From Agelaius tricolor (lineage: Eukaryota; Chordata; Aves; Passeriformes; Icteridae), in NCBI GenBank assembly GCA_023055355.1, contig JALJCS010000001.1:24427881-24491880 (forward strand): a stretch of 64,000 nucleotides of DNA, written 5' to 3'. Made by a program: the position numbers and the translations under genes. The notes under the pieces are model-generated. The model was not told where the DNA came from. It was given only the letters and a program-made list of their open reading frames with translations, and searched no databases. Below are positions 27,015-39,910 of the stretch, in pieces (positions within the stretch are counted from its first letter, which is position 1; each line of letters opens with the position of its first letter).

Positions 27015-27102
27015 AGATGTAATGGTGTTTCAGAATGTACAATCATACATCAGCACAGTAAAGCTGATGTATGGTTGTACATTCTGAAATACAATTACAT
27101 CT
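27015..27102 (+). repeat. Large near-perfect hairpin with 40-bp arms
   Basis: The left arm is 27015-27054, the loop 27055-27062 (acagtaaa) and the right arm 27063-27102. Comparing the left arm with the reverse complement of the right arm gives 37 identities in 40. As + strand RNA, two of the three differences are G-U wobbles and one is a G-A mismatch, so 39 of 40 positions could pair. Total length is 88 nt, in the size range of a microRNA precursor. I recognise no known microRNA and see no target-site duplication that would mark a foldback transposon. A chance slippage-born palindrome is the main alternative. Confidence 0.9.
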
Positions 27103-29009
27103 ATCAAAGCATTAGACATGACAACTCCTACATTGGTCAAAGGCAAAATACCCCCATGAATCACATAATTTTCTTCATTTTCACTTAGTCTTTGGTTGAC
27201 AGTGTTCAGTTTGTTGTAAGTGAAGGATGCAAAGGCAGGTGAGTTAAAAGGAGGTGATATTTTTGACCATGATGAGGTAAAGCCCATAGTAATAGTTTCC
27301 ACACACCTGGTGACCTTCAGTGTGAGAACATGCTGCTGTCTGTCTAGTCCAGTGTCTTTTATCTAACTTCAGGCATCAGCAGCCTCTTTCAAAAAGGGTG
27401 TAAAACATCTCTGCCTCATTTGTCTAAATGTGCGATGATCTTCCTCCCCATTCTCAACGAAGTTGTTTCATCATCCTAAAGAAGGGTGCTTTGTGTCTCT
27501 TCTAAAGCTTGTGTTTATTTTCTTTATACTCTGCATGCCATGTCAAGTTTTGAAAACAGCTTTTTTTCCTTTGTGGTTTGTTTTTTTTTTTTATTATTTT
27601 TATTTTTATTTTATGCCTATTTTTGTCAATGGTAATCTAAATGCGTTTATTACCCTCCTGAAAAGAATAAGTGACATTTTTAGGACTGGTTGAAACCTTT
27701 GACAAAAATTTTTTTTAAAAGTAAATGTTTTTATTAACATAAATACAACAATACTTGTAATCAAAATGCTGTTGTGTTTTTAAGACTATTGATATAGGTT
27801 ATATAGCTTATATGTTAACAAATGCAAAACCTCTTCTTTGGCAGTAGAGTTCTGAAGAAAACTAAGTCCCTGTTTAATATTTTTCTCTTCTTAAAGTGGT
27901 TTTGAAGGCAAAATTTTCTTCTACCGAAGTTGTTAAAACAAGACTTTTAATTTTATTTTACCAAAGTAATAAAAACTAATTTTGGTTGTAATGAATGTTA
28001 AAAATTAGGTGTAATAGAGAAGAATATGAACCTATGAAATATTAATTGCCTTTTTTAAGGATATTTTTGTTCATGTTTATTTGTGGTCAGTTGGAAGGAA
28101 GTAAGCACTTTGTTTCCTGCTAAGTGTGGAATGCTTTAAATATATAGTGCTTGGTGCTAACTTTTTTAAAGCATTACTTATGACTGACACATCCTGGTGT
28201 AGTTTGCTCTTCCCGCTAGTGACCTTGAAAGCATGTCTGTGCAATAATTGCTTATTGCTGGAACAAAAGATAGTTCTGTCTTTGATTTGTTTGAATTCAG
28301 GAAGCTGTGTTTGCCAAAGTAAAATCTTGGTGACGCAACTATGTAAGGCTTCAGCAGCCACACCTCTGCTAAGCAGTTTCAAGTTTTTAGTTTTAACCTT
28401 TGTTCATAGCCATATTCCTTTTCCAGCAAAACATCTGAGGTGGTTTGCTTTCTTCCTTTTGCACTAGAGCTGTGCTAAAGAAATGCCAAGTTAGAAGGAA
28501 AAGCAGCAGCAAGTACTTTTGAGATTTCCAGCCCTTCTGTGCTAAGACAACTGAATGGTAGCAGAATAAATGGATTCTCTTCCTGATCATTGTGGTAAGG
28601 TTGATGCACAATATTCTCGAGTGTTGGATGGTATAGATGGTGAGGGGTTTGGAAAATAGGATTTTATGAGCTAGCTATGCTTGATATCTGAGAAGCAATG
28701 CAGAACGCCATCACTGAGCTCCAGTTGCCTTCCATTGGGAAGGGGTAGTGGATCCAGTTAAAGAGGTACTTCTTCACTCTGTAATGCAGTTTTCAGCATG
28801 GCTCTGAGGTACTGCATTAACATTTGTCTTTGATATCGGTGTTTAATGCAAGAATACATTTCTAATGAGCCAAGCTGCTGAAAGTGCTCCCTCTAGGACT
28901 GTGTGAATGTAGTTTTCACTGCTTTATGATGAGGATTTGCCTTTGTGTAATTATGGATTTGTAAGAACCACTTCAAAATTAATAGGTTTTGGACAGCAAT
29001 TAGAGTTTT
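27103..29009. other. Non-coding DNA, no gene recognised
   Basis: AT-rich sequence with T-rich runs at 27580-27615. Opposite-strand frames at 28077-28467 overlap each other, have no domain and are read as chance. Confidence 0.5.
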
Positions 29010-29340
29010 GGAGTGTATATTGCTGTTAATGTGCCGAGCTGGTCCCTGTGCTGTACGGGCTGCATGTCCTGACCTCTGCTCAGGACCGAGTCTCTGGCGA
29101 GTGCAACTTCTCACCATTATCAAACTGCAAGCAAGCATTTAATTACAAATTAGCTGTTTTAACTGCTTTGGGGGAAACAAAACCCCACAGTGTTTTGAAA
29201 TTAAATCCTGAAGGATCAGTATTTCAGAAGCAGATCTGTCTATTCCTGCCTGCAGCCATCCATATTTATGCGTGTGCTACACATATGGCTTTTAATTATC
29301 AAATGCCAAAGTTTTATATTGAGATTTCTGAAATTTGACC
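29010..29340. promoter_or_regulatory. Possible conserved non-coding element
   Basis: The left part holds several CpGs (gtgccgagc, gtacggg, gaccgag, ggcgag). The right part holds a string of homeodomain-like sites (tttaattacaaatta, gcttttaattatc) and 'atttatgcg'. Surrounding DNA is CpG-poor. A 96-codon + strand frame crosses it, but the translation has no recognisable domain. An enhancer-type conserved element is the inferred reading. Confidence 0.22.
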
Positions 29341-29857
29341 CTTGGATGCAAATTCTAATTTTTGTCAAGCTCCAAAGTGCTTTAAGCACCATGTTTGAAT
29401 GTTTTCTGAGTGTGGAGGGCTGAAATCAAGAGTCATGGTCTTGGAGAGCATTAAGAGCTTTGTTAATACTGCTCTCCAGTCAGATGCGATGCCAGGGGTC
29501 AAATCTTTGTTTACAGCAGAAGTAAATGAAGCAGTCATTTTACAGATGACTTGTGAAGAAATGATAGTAGTGGCGTGTGGAGCCTCTCCATTCCATTTCT
29601 GCGTTTAGCTGTGCCTCATCTTTGTCCTGCCTGATTTACTGCCAAATTATGGGACAACTCCCAAAGACCCTCACTGAAAGCAATTTGTAATCTTCTACCA
29701 TGTTGAGTACAATACCACATTCATCATCACAGCCCACTGTTTATGAGTTAAAATGGGCATGCAAAACTTGTAATTTACAAAAATAGACTTATTTTCCTCC
29801 CTTCTAACTTGCTAATACTGTTGTGTTTCTTGCTTTTCTGTGCCTGCTTTCTGACAG

Positions 29858-29949
29858 GACTTCCAGAACTAATCAGCACCACTCCTTTCCGAAGTCTCTT
29901 GGAGATGCTGGTGAAGGATTCAGGCGTATTCTGTACCTTGAGAGGCTAA
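29858..29949 (+). other. Exon-like segment with strong splice acceptor
   Basis: A long pyrimidine tract (29827-29853) ends in GACAG at 29857, which is a strong acceptor. With one base carried in from an upstream exon, the frame reads LPELISTTPFRSLLEMLVKD and on to a TAA at 29947. The +1 frame is also open for 33 codons. Two CpGs (ccgaag, ggcgta) survive in CpG-poor DNA. It could be a terminal coding exon or a decoy. No partner exon, family or poly-A signal could be tied to it. Confidence 0.18.
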
Positions 29950-32900
29950 ACTGTATTTAGTGGGGTTTTTAGTTAGGGGAAAAAATACATTTCCTCATTG
30001 AATGTATTTTCAGCCATTGATATAGGCAGACTTGCCTGCTGCAGTACAAATAAACATCATCTGTGTTCAGTGTGGTCTGACTAGCAGACTAAGTATCTGC
30101 AGAGAGAATAGCTTCAGCATACTTTAAGTAAAGTTATGATAGACACAAGATACCTGAGAGATCCAGATGCTCAAGAGCAGTTTCTCCTTTAATGATTGTT
30201 TTGGTTTGGAATGGGAGGAAATTTAGGGAAGTGATATTAAAAAAAAATAAATACATTGGTAATTAACCAACGCTAAAACACCCACCATGCTCATTAGTTA
30301 ATATTCATAACACATTAGTCACATTAGTTAAAAAAAATCACAAAATTAAAAAATCTAAAATTAAACCAAAACCACTACAATGATAGATAAATGAAAACTG
30401 TGCATGCCTCAGAAGAAATTGGAGAATGAACAACTATCCCAATTCTAGATAGAATTACAAGTGTTTGACATGTATTGAAAATTTTCTAGAACAAATTTTT
30501 GTCTTGTTGCTGTCATATGCAGGCTTCAAATTGAAATGAATTTTAAAAAGCTTGCTGGAGAAGGTAAGAGGTATACAACAGCTGTTATAGATGAAAAAAG
30601 TCTTTCAGCTTCCAGGACTGACTAACTGTTGCCTTCCCCTTGGGCTACAAAGCAAGTGGTGAATGCTAAAGTAATGTGAAAATGGGATGGTAAAAGACTT
30701 GGAAAAAACATGAAATAATCTAATTTAAGAATGTTTTAATTGAGGCTTGGTCTTCTGGCTGCATTTAGATATAAATGATACCCATGCACTTAGTGTATGA
30801 TAACCTCTGAGAAAGGGCTGGGACATGCAGTGAGATTTTTGTGCTTTGTTAGGAAATAGGTAAAATTAAAAGTGTTGATAATTGAGTACTTAAAGTTATT
30901 CTATGCAGAGATGAACCTTTTACTTGAAGACAGATTTACATGATATTCACAGCTCATAAATCATTCTTGCGTTGCCTCCCTGCTAGACTATTGGCAGTAG
31001 AAGGCATTTCTCAAAATATGCCTGTTTTCAATTAGCTCAAGGAAAATTCTCTAGTTACAGAAAGAGCATCCATCCCTATTACCTGATCCAGGAATTAACA
31101 GCAAAATACGTTTGCATGAGGATTACCAAAGCTTAGTGTGTGTAAGCAATGATTAGGGCTGATTTTTGAATAGGGGAGGATAGGAAGATTTAACCCATCT
31201 GCCTTTGAAATGTTTCTAATCTTGAGGTTCAGAGTCGTGATGGGCTGTGGAAGAGCTCCTCAGACATGGAGAAGTGCAGCCCAAAGCATGTTGGGCATGG
31301 AAGGCAGGAGGATTTGAGAGAGCCAGTGTGGTGTGGCTGGAGCTGGTCAGGCTCTGGTTCAGGGGGCAATGCAAAGGCAGGATGCTGCCTCGCTTGCCCA
31401 AGTTGCTCTGTTCTCCTGGGCAATTGTGCTCTTTGTTGGTTTTCCTCTTTAGCAGCAATTTTCTGTACACTCTGTGTACAACCTTCCCCTGTTTTATCTC
31501 TGGGGTGAGGCAATGGAGAGCTTCTTAGTTCTGTTTTATTATGTCTTTTCTGAACAGCCTTGACTTTTGTTTGTAATTTGCCCCCTTCATTGTGCCTTGG
31601 TTAAAAAAGGTGCTTGTGTCCATGCAATTACAGATCCTTGCAAAACACAGCTTGTTCTGTGCTCTCAGGGTATTCCTTGCATGGTGAGTTCCACCTCTCC
31701 TACATCGGCTTTGTTCTCTTAACTGAAGAAAAGGCAAGGGATGCTGCCAACTTTCACAGAAAGCTTATTTTCTTCCAAGGAGCATTGAAATAGTTCTAGT
31801 CTGTGACTTTTTCTATTGAAAACCAGATTTGTGTGAATTGGCATACTTGGAATGAACAATGTCCCATTAATGTGGTCGATCCAAAATCCCTTTTTGAAGG
31901 CAAAATGGGTGATTTTGATTTGTGTGACGTTGCCAAAGTAAATGTCACTTGAAGTCATTGGCTTGCACTTAGTTGGAACAATATACCTGGCTTTGAAATA
32001 AAGCTTTTTTTTTCACTGCCTGATCGTGGGTGAAGAGCTAATTTTATTCTGTTTTGCTGGTAGTGAGTGGATTTATAAGGTACTGAGTTAATTAGAACAA
32101 CTCTTCTCTGTTTTCCCAGGGAAAGAAGCGTGTACTTCAGCACGTACATTTCAATGTCTAGAATGACAAAGAGACAATGTTTCTAGGAGCATCTTGTCAG
32201 CTCCTCTGGTGGGGAGGGCAGGTTTCTTGGGAGCATGTGTGTGTGTGTGTATACATTTGGAGAATCTGTGTGAACATATGTCAGCTGCTTGTACGAAGTG
32301 AGCATTTCCATAAATTGTTACGAGTGTCTAGATTAAAACGATGTGGGTGTGTATTTGGGCTGATAGGGCAATGCTGGCCATCTAATGATTTAAGTAGTCA
32401 CCTTTTCATTGGTCAAAAGAACTGGGTCATTTTTACAATGTGTGTACAAGGAGAAGAATGTACTCTGTGGCATTGAGACTTCGACACATTGTGCTACTTG
32501 TTGTGATGCATTGGGGCTTGGTGCTCAGGCACACAAAGGACAATGCTAAGGAAATGCTTTGTATATAGCCTATAGTGGGAATTCTTGACACTTTTGTTAA
32601 TAGCATGCAAGTCTGTGTTTATGGGACTTGAAAAGCACTTTAGAGAGCCTCACAGTTTGTGGCTGTGTCAGTACAAACCTGGGCTTTTAATAAAGACTTG
32701 GTGGACAGTTCTGAAATGGCTGGAGTTTGTCACATCCAGAAGTGCTCAACAGGAAGATCTCTTCTGATCAATGTATGTGTTCAGAGATCTTTGTCTGCAG
32801 GCATTCCATGTGTCAAGATGCAAAATGTTCTTTAGTAAAATTAAAAAGAAACGGACTGTGGGTTGAATTCAGTATTTGTAGGAACAACGTCATCTTATCA

Positions 32901-34305
32901 TATTTTTCAGCTGGAAGGTGAGAATGGGAGAGAGGGAGGATAGCCTTGGCCATGCTAAGCTGACCTGTATGATGAGTGACGGGGTAGCAAGCACCATTTT
33001 GTCCCCACTTTTAAAAATCTTCTATTTAATAATAAATCTGTGGTCTCAGGCTTTTGAAGGCTGGAGGAAACTAATGCCCAGTTTTTATGAATTCATGTAG
33101 TAGATGCCCATCTAGTAGTAAGGATACTGTAGGAGTTCTGGAAAATTACATTTCTCCTTTACTTGCATAATAAATTTTTAAACATTTTGGAAGGAGTTCA
33201 TTTATTACTTAGCTATAGGTTCTGTGCTTTAATAATAATATGCCTCCCTTTTACAAATGCTTTTATGCTCTTGACTGTTGCATCCCATGATGTAACCTTT
33301 CACTTGAAAATCTTCAACTTCCAAAAACCCACAAGGTGAGGCAGGAATAGGAGGAGAGTATTTTAAAGTGAGACCTTACTTTGTTCTTTATAAGAGTACT
33401 TACAAAATATATATAATACACATATAAAATGTGCATGTTTATTATATATATAGATACATGTAAATGTACATATTTATTTAAAAGGATAAGTATTTATATG
33501 CATGACTTTTTTTGCCAGCTTACTTCAGTAACAATTAAGAATGCTTTTTTGTTGGTGTTAAGCCATTTCTGTAAAATTGGAAGAGAAGCAGCATTAGGGT
33601 TGCCTCTAGCTTGGAGGAAGCCATGGTAGGGTGTTGTGTCTGAGCAGTGCACAGGGAACAAGGAAACACCACCATCATACACAAGGTGCCATTTGTTTCA
33701 CCAGGTTGTTGTAGTGCCAGCAGTCAAATCTGCTTCAATTTTAGTAATAGTGTTTGAGTTGAGGCTAAAAAATAAGAGGTCCTGCTCCTTTTGGAGTTCT
33801 ACCCTTGATTTCTAGAGAGGAGAATGGGGGAACTCCTAGAATAATTGTTATGTCTTAATATATTATTGCTGTCAGAAGTATTTTCTGGAAGGATTTTTCT
33901 GAGGAATTGCTGTATTATCACCACAGCCTCAAATGGAAGTTACTTAGAATGAGTGTTAAACTGAAATGCTGCACGGGGTCATGAAAGATAGGCAAAGCTA
34001 GCATAATGCTTTGGGTTGCTGTTCAGACACTGATGGTGCTCTTGAAAAAGCTCCTTTTTCTGTGCCTTCCAGGGAATGGTTTTTGAATTTAAACATCCTG
34101 TCTCTTCACGTTGTGTGGATAGCACTTGCACAAGCTTGAGCAGGAGAGAATTGATGCTGTGTGCATGAGGAAGCACTCTGTTTAATGTAGTCAAGACTAG
34201 TATGTGCTAAATACAGAAAAGCAAGAAAACTGCTCTCAGTTATTGAGAACTTATGTATTTAAGAAGGGGGAAGGTGAATAAAAGGAAAGAAGAAAATCTT
34301 GTTTG

Positions 34306-34322
34306 TTTTTTTTTTTTTTTTT
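34306..34322. repeat. Poly-T tract (T17)
   Basis: Uninterrupted run of 17 T followed by CCCC. No associated retroposon was recognised. Confidence 0.85.
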
Positions 34323-35675
34323 CCCCAGTCCTGACTGATTGAATATCTGTTTAATAAGTAATTTGTGGAAAGGAAATAATCCTAATGGGCTCTTGGGTCA
34401 TTGGTTTATGGGCCTGGCTCCAGGAAAGCTTGGAGAGAATAATTTAGTTAAAAGGATGACACAAATGAGGCTGAGAGGGAGATGCTCAGCAGCCTCACTA
34501 ACAGGGTGTTGACTCTTGTCAATGCTGTCTCTCCCAAGTCCGTGGAGTGGGGGATTCCTGGTGTCACTTGGCTTTCCTGGGTGGCACATGAGAGCTCTGG
34601 CTGAGCTTTCTTCTTGTCTGGGCTGGCTGTGTTTGCCAGGAGCCAAGGACCTGTGCAACCCCCAGGGCTCAGGCTGGAAGGCACAGGGTCCTCACTGAGG
34701 TTTCTGGATTTGAGGTGGTGCCTTTTGAAACTCAATTTCCTTAGTTCTGTCTGCCAAATCGGTCAGTCGAAGGATGCTCCGTTATGGTGGGGGAAGAAAT
34801 GGTGGGAATCCTGGTTTAGATTCAGTTTTAGATGTCACCATACTTGAACAGCAGTGGTGATAAACCCCATATTTAGCCCCTTGCATCTAAAGAAAACAAT
34901 TTATGTATTGGTTTTCTGTGAAAGCTTTCAGAGTATCGGGTGATTTTTTCTTCTCTTCCTACTGCTATGTGAAACTAACAGCTTTGTTCAGGATGAGTCT
35001 TTTTGTGGGGGCAAGGAGGCTGGGGTTTGTGGAATTGTCACATTTGCTTTTGCCTACATGCAAAATTAACTTATTGTAATATATTTTCAAAGCTGGTTTA
35101 TAATGGAACATACTCACATGCTGTCCAAAATAACCACATGTTCCTTTGAAGGAAAAAAAAGAAAGTGAAGGACAAAGTTCTTGTTAGCAGATCTGCTTTC
35201 TTACAAGGCAAGGAAAGCTGGTTAGAGAAAAATACTACTCTGAAGAGTTTTGATTAGGTTGTACATTGTCCTTGTTTATGCTTTTCCTAATAAAAACCCA
35301 GCAAAGTAGCACCACTGCTCTGCAAGTAAAGTTCTATGAAACATTTCTAGTGCTTCTATTAAAAGGCAAGGAAAAAAGAAAAACTAATTCCTGCAGTCAG
35401 AAAGTCTCGGGGTTTTTTAAGCTGTGTGTCCTACACAGCTGCTTTTCTTTGTGTGATTGCTTACTTTATGGGGTTTTGAAGGGTAGAAATGTGACATAGA
35501 GGCAGATGATCTGCAAACAGCAACACTTGAACATAAAGTGAAGTAGAAGAGGATATTAACTCTAGCACTGTACTTTCAGGTTCTTACATGCACATGCTAT
35601 CTTGTATACCAGTCTTGCCAGGGCTTTTCTGTGAGGTTTAGACCACATCATTCATACATAGGAAAGAATAAGAAA

Positions 35676-35693
35676 ATAATAATAATAATAATC
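35676..35693. repeat. (AAT)6 microsatellite
   Basis: Trinucleotide run of about six AAT units, ending in 'atcat'. Confidence 0.85.
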
Positions 35694-35740
35694 ATAAAAA
35701 ACTGAAGAAGGCTTAATATAACTTTTGCCCTTACAGTTTG

Positions 35741-35780
35741 GTTTTTTTGGGGTTTTTTTTTTTTTAATTTTTTTTTAATT
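35741..35780. repeat. T/G-rich simple sequence with long T runs
   Basis: GGTTTTTTTGGGG followed by two long T runs separated by AA. This low-complexity type recurs in the window (22780, 23420, 40230). Confidence 0.75.
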
Positions 35781-35995
35781 TGCCTGTGGACTTGCCATGT
35801 AGCAGGAATAAAAGTCATAATCAATTGTTCAAATGAAGAGCCCTTTCCTCCTTTCATAGCTCATCTTGCTGCTATAGATTTGGGAGTAGGCTGCTGCTTT
35901 TTCAATGGGGTGTGTTTGCCAGGTGGAGAAGGCAACTTTTTTCAAAGATAATTAGTGCAAAACATTATAGGATATGGCAAGCTGAACTTGTGTTT

Positions 35996-36009
35996 AAAAA
36001 AAAAAAAAA
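35996..36009. repeat. Poly-A tract (A14)
   Basis: Run of 14 A. No retroposon body was recognised beside it. Confidence 0.85.
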
Positions 36010-39000
36010 GTCAAGAAAGGCTGCAGGAAGGGGGGTGGTTTGGCAAAGATGGCAGGTTTGCCAGAATAGTGTCCTGCTTTCAAGTAAAGGGAGAGACTTG
36101 AGGTATGACACATGCAAAGTCATATGTAAATTTGCTGAAAACAAATTATTTTGGGCATGCATATGATTGCTGTTGAAGCATCAGAGATATCCTATTTAGG
36201 TTTTAATGCCTGCTTTACCCAGAATATTAAAGCTAGTAACAGCATATATTCATCTCCTAACAATTTGATGATTAAAAATAAATTTTAAATGGAACTGCAT
36301 TCTGTATTACACCCAGTGCAGGTAGTCCTGTGTGCTGGATGCCTTGCAAACTTGGGAAGAGAACAAAAGGCATCATGAGGCATTTCTAATCAAAGAAATA
36401 CAAAAGATGTGTACATTTTGTTGGTATTCCAGGAGAGTTAAACAAACCAAAGAATGTTGCCAGTAAAATGGAATTGAAATTTGCTTTCCAACATTAGAGT
36501 TTGTGTCTGTGAGCTCTTAGTTTGTGTGAGCCTGTTTTTCAGTGGAGTAAGCTGGAGAGAATTTCAGTTTAATTTTGAAAATTTATTTGAGTTTGAAAGG
36601 CAAACCTAAATAAACATTTCAGTTTTTTTCTTTTAGCACTGAGATTTTTAGCAGTGGTGAACTTCTTGTCAAAATGCTCAGTGCATACCTTGTAATGGAA
36701 ATTGTGGGAGAATGCGAATAGAACAGAAATAGACCCAGCGTTTATCTGATAGTTCAACACAAAGTAAATATTGAGATTTGTTTCTTCTCTTGTAATGGAC
36801 TATTAAAGTACAGCTGACTTGGGAATGGAGGGCTAAAGGGGACGATTTCCCCAAACAGTCGTGTAGAAAAGAAAAGTGTAAATCTAGACGGGCCTGTTGC
36901 TCCCATTCCCCACGTGTTCTAACACATCTAAAGCCTTTATAAATGACAAAGTGTGAATAAAGCATAGTGTGCCCTAGGGAGGCAGCAGAAAAGTTCAGAG
37001 ACATTCTTTCTACCTCTCTGTCATAGCAGGAAATGTACTAAATGTAAATGCCTGGCTGAGTGGAGGAACACACCATACCTGAGCTGCACAAGTGCCACCC
37101 AGGAAAAATTCATTAAAGCATTATAAATGAGGTGAATACATAAATGAGGTGCTGGGCAGACCCTGCTGAAGTTTGTTGTCAAGTTTGTTGAAGTACAGCT
37201 TGCCAGTCCAGATGGAGTAACACCTCAAGCTCTGGGGCAGTGGGAGTCCTTCCACCAGCCTGTGCTTCCCCCTCACCCCCTTCCTTTTCCTGAGATCCAT
37301 CCTGCCTTACATAAACGTCCCTACAGACCTTGTGGCTTTCAGCTCTTAATTGCAAAGCTAGAGAATCCCAAGTGCTTTGGCTTCCCTTATAAAACAGATT
37401 TTTTTTTCTGTGCTCTGTTTTCTGAGTTGTCTTGTCTGCTCCTGTTTCAGGTAAATTGGTTTTGGGAAAGGCACGTGGTTTTGTTTTGTTTTGCTTTTGA
37501 TTAGGTAGCTACAATTATATGTATAAAACAAGTAGTGGTTTGCCAACACCTTACATAATTGATCATTCTGGTTTTCTGTTGAAAATAGGCATTTATTGTG
37601 TGTGTAGAGGCACTGCAAAGCATCAGTCTCTAACAGCAGTTGATGCTCTGATGGCTCCCTTCTCTCCCTTTGTCTCCTGTTACTGGATCATAGCAGAAGA
37701 TATTATTCAGAGTTGCCTTTCACTTTGTATGTTTAAATTTAGTTGCACTAATGTTGCTCCAGCTAGCCCAAAGGACTGTCCAGTTCCTGAGAGATGCCTT
37801 TGGGAACAGCTAATTCTCCAAACTTTGGCCTCCCAGAAGTCAGTATTGTATACCTGCTGTTTTGATATGGTCACATCTGTAACTTACACATAGCCCTGAT
37901 GTCACAAAACCTAAGGAGCACACATCTTCTCTTTGTTTGGATGTCTTTTCTCTCTGTTGCCTGTCTTTAAAGTGCTTCATTCAGCTTTAAAATGTTATAT
38001 GTCTATGCCTTAAATACTACTGTTTATCACATCAGTTCTTGCTTTATTTCTGGATTAAGTTCTCTGCTGTAAGCTCTTTGGTTTCTTCCTTGAGGAATAA
38101 ATTACTCAGGTAGAATGAAATTTTCCTTGTCTTCATTTCACTGCTCAATTACATTTCTCTCAGTTCCTTTGTTCAGATCTTGTCTTATCAAGGTCATGCT
38201 TTTGGACTTGTAGCACCAAGGTTGATCTTCCTTCTCTCCCAAACGATTTCCTTTCCCCCTCCCTCTTGTGGTGGTTTTTGGCATATCTGTCGCTGTTGTG
38301 AGTGCCAGTTATTTCAGTATTGTCGAACAGAGATTATCCAGATCCCCTTCCTTCTTTATTTTTTTGTCTCCACACTATATGTGGCAATAACCATTACTCT
38401 CTCCTCATTTTCAGTGTGTCATTTTGTTGTCTTTATAGAAATGGAAGGCAAAACATTTTCTTTGGTGTTTGTTCCAGGTTATTTTTTCCCTAAATGATCT
38501 CTTATGCCTCAGTGTGTAGTAGGTGTCTTTCTCCCCTTCTTTGAAGCTGCAGTGCATGGGAACAGCAATGCCCCAGGATTTCTTCTGCTCAAGCAGGCTC
38601 CCAGTTGATTTTACTCTTCTGTTGGTACCCTGTAACCTCTAAAGCATGCTTTTCTTTCTTAAGCTTTTGTTTAGTTATGGAAAGAAAAAGGTTTCCTGCT
38701 TATTTTTAGCATCATGGGTCAGGCTTTTATTCATCCAGGTAGTCTGAGTTCCTCAACAGATTTGTTCCTTAGCTTGGAAAAGAGACTGAATGCTCTCTGC
38801 CAGGCTGTTCACTGTGTCTCTGGGAAGTGGTCAGGAATGGTCAGGGTTGGGTTGTGATTGCTTGAGCTGCTGGTCATCTCTTCTGTCCAACAGCAGGAGA
38901 TGCCTGGGACAGCATCCCTACTGACCTGGGACTGATCATGGCCACTGACCCAAGGAGTCCTTCAGCTCTTATGTCTGTGCCACTGCTCTCATTCATGTTT

Positions 39001-39775
39001 GTTTGGGTTTTTCAAAAATAAAATATGTCAGTTTCTCAGGAGTTCACCCTTCCCTTTACATTTGATGAGGGAGGAATCTATGGACCACAGGTGTAAATCT
39101 CTGTAGGATCCCAGCTGCTCTCCAAAGTGATAATTGTCAGAAATCTTATGTTTCAGTATTTATCTCCCTTTCTTTCTTTTCCCTGATCCACTACTCTACC
39201 TAGCAATTCTGGCCTTTGTGTGTGAGTATTGGCCACCTCTCAAAGGTTATGTTTCTCTTACCCTACTTCTTGTGTTTCATCATGTGGCAAAGACTTGTCT
39301 TTTTGTGAGGCTAATGCTTTTCCTTTTGAGTCTCTGAATTGTCAGCTGTGGTAGGACACTCTGGTGCTAACATGTGGAAAACAATGCATCATGCAAGAGA
39401 AATGTGTGGCCAAATTATTTGTATGTGTGTGTTTATGAAAAACAACCTTTTCTGCAGGAGACTGTTACTTTAGGAGTGAAGGCTGCGTGGGAGAGCTGAA
39501 ATTGCTGGAAACATGTTTATAGGGGAAATTCTGGCAGGTTTTTAACTGCCATACGAGGAATGTGGCTGTCTAAAAACAAGAAGTTGTATGATTCTTTTTC
39601 CAGATGTGATCCCTTTACCTTTAATTGCAATTTTAGCATATGAGAAGGTTTAGGAATGGAAAGACTGATATAAAATGTCTGATGACACCAATTACTGGCT
39701 CAGGTTGTTTTCTAATTCCACGTGCACAGTAACACATCTGCTTGAAGATGCTTGTGCTGTATGGGCAAGTGTTCC
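36010..39775. other. Non-coding DNA, no gene recognised
   Basis: AT-rich, no supportable exon. A stretch at 36715-36960 keeps several CpGs (atgcgaa, cagcgttt, gggacgatt, agtcgtg, agacggg, ccacgtg) and might be conserved, but a 108-codon minus-strand frame over it has no domain. A small duplication of 'ataaatgaggtg' occurs at 37123-37150. Confidence 0.45.
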
Positions 39776-39910
39776 TGGTTCCTCCCTGTGAAAGTGGGAT
39801 GGAGATGTTAATGGTGATGTGAAACTGTGCAAGCTGGGCATGGTTCCTCCCTCTGAAAGAGTGATGATAGCTGTTAATGCTGATGTGAAACTGTGTAAGC
39901 TTTGAATGGT
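39776..39910. repeat. Tandem duplication, 65-bp unit, about two copies
   Basis: Copy one (39776-39840) and copy two (39841-39905) both begin TGGTTCCTCCCT. They share 'gatgtgaaactgtg' followed by 'aagct', and a third copy starts with 'atggtta'. The copies differ at roughly ten positions, so this is an older duplication. It is not coding. Confidence 0.85.

Larger units (their letters stand above)
29341..35675. other. Non-coding DNA, one exon-like segment
   Basis: No supported gene. An exon-like segment at 29858-29949 is listed separately. An A-rich stretch with repeated 'cattagtta' lies at 30290-30360. A (GT)n-like run lies at 32238-32251, and AT-rich 'atatata' sequence at 33405-33480. Overlapping opposite-strand frames at 31216-31528 and 34398-34847 have no domains and follow local GC increases. 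Confidence 0.5.

Noticed and set aside
32120..32161. Short exon-like segment after a strong CTGTTTTCCCAG acceptor
   Set aside because: All three frames are open for only 13 to 21 codons, so no frame is favoured. The CpGs in it may reflect a conserved non-coding site.
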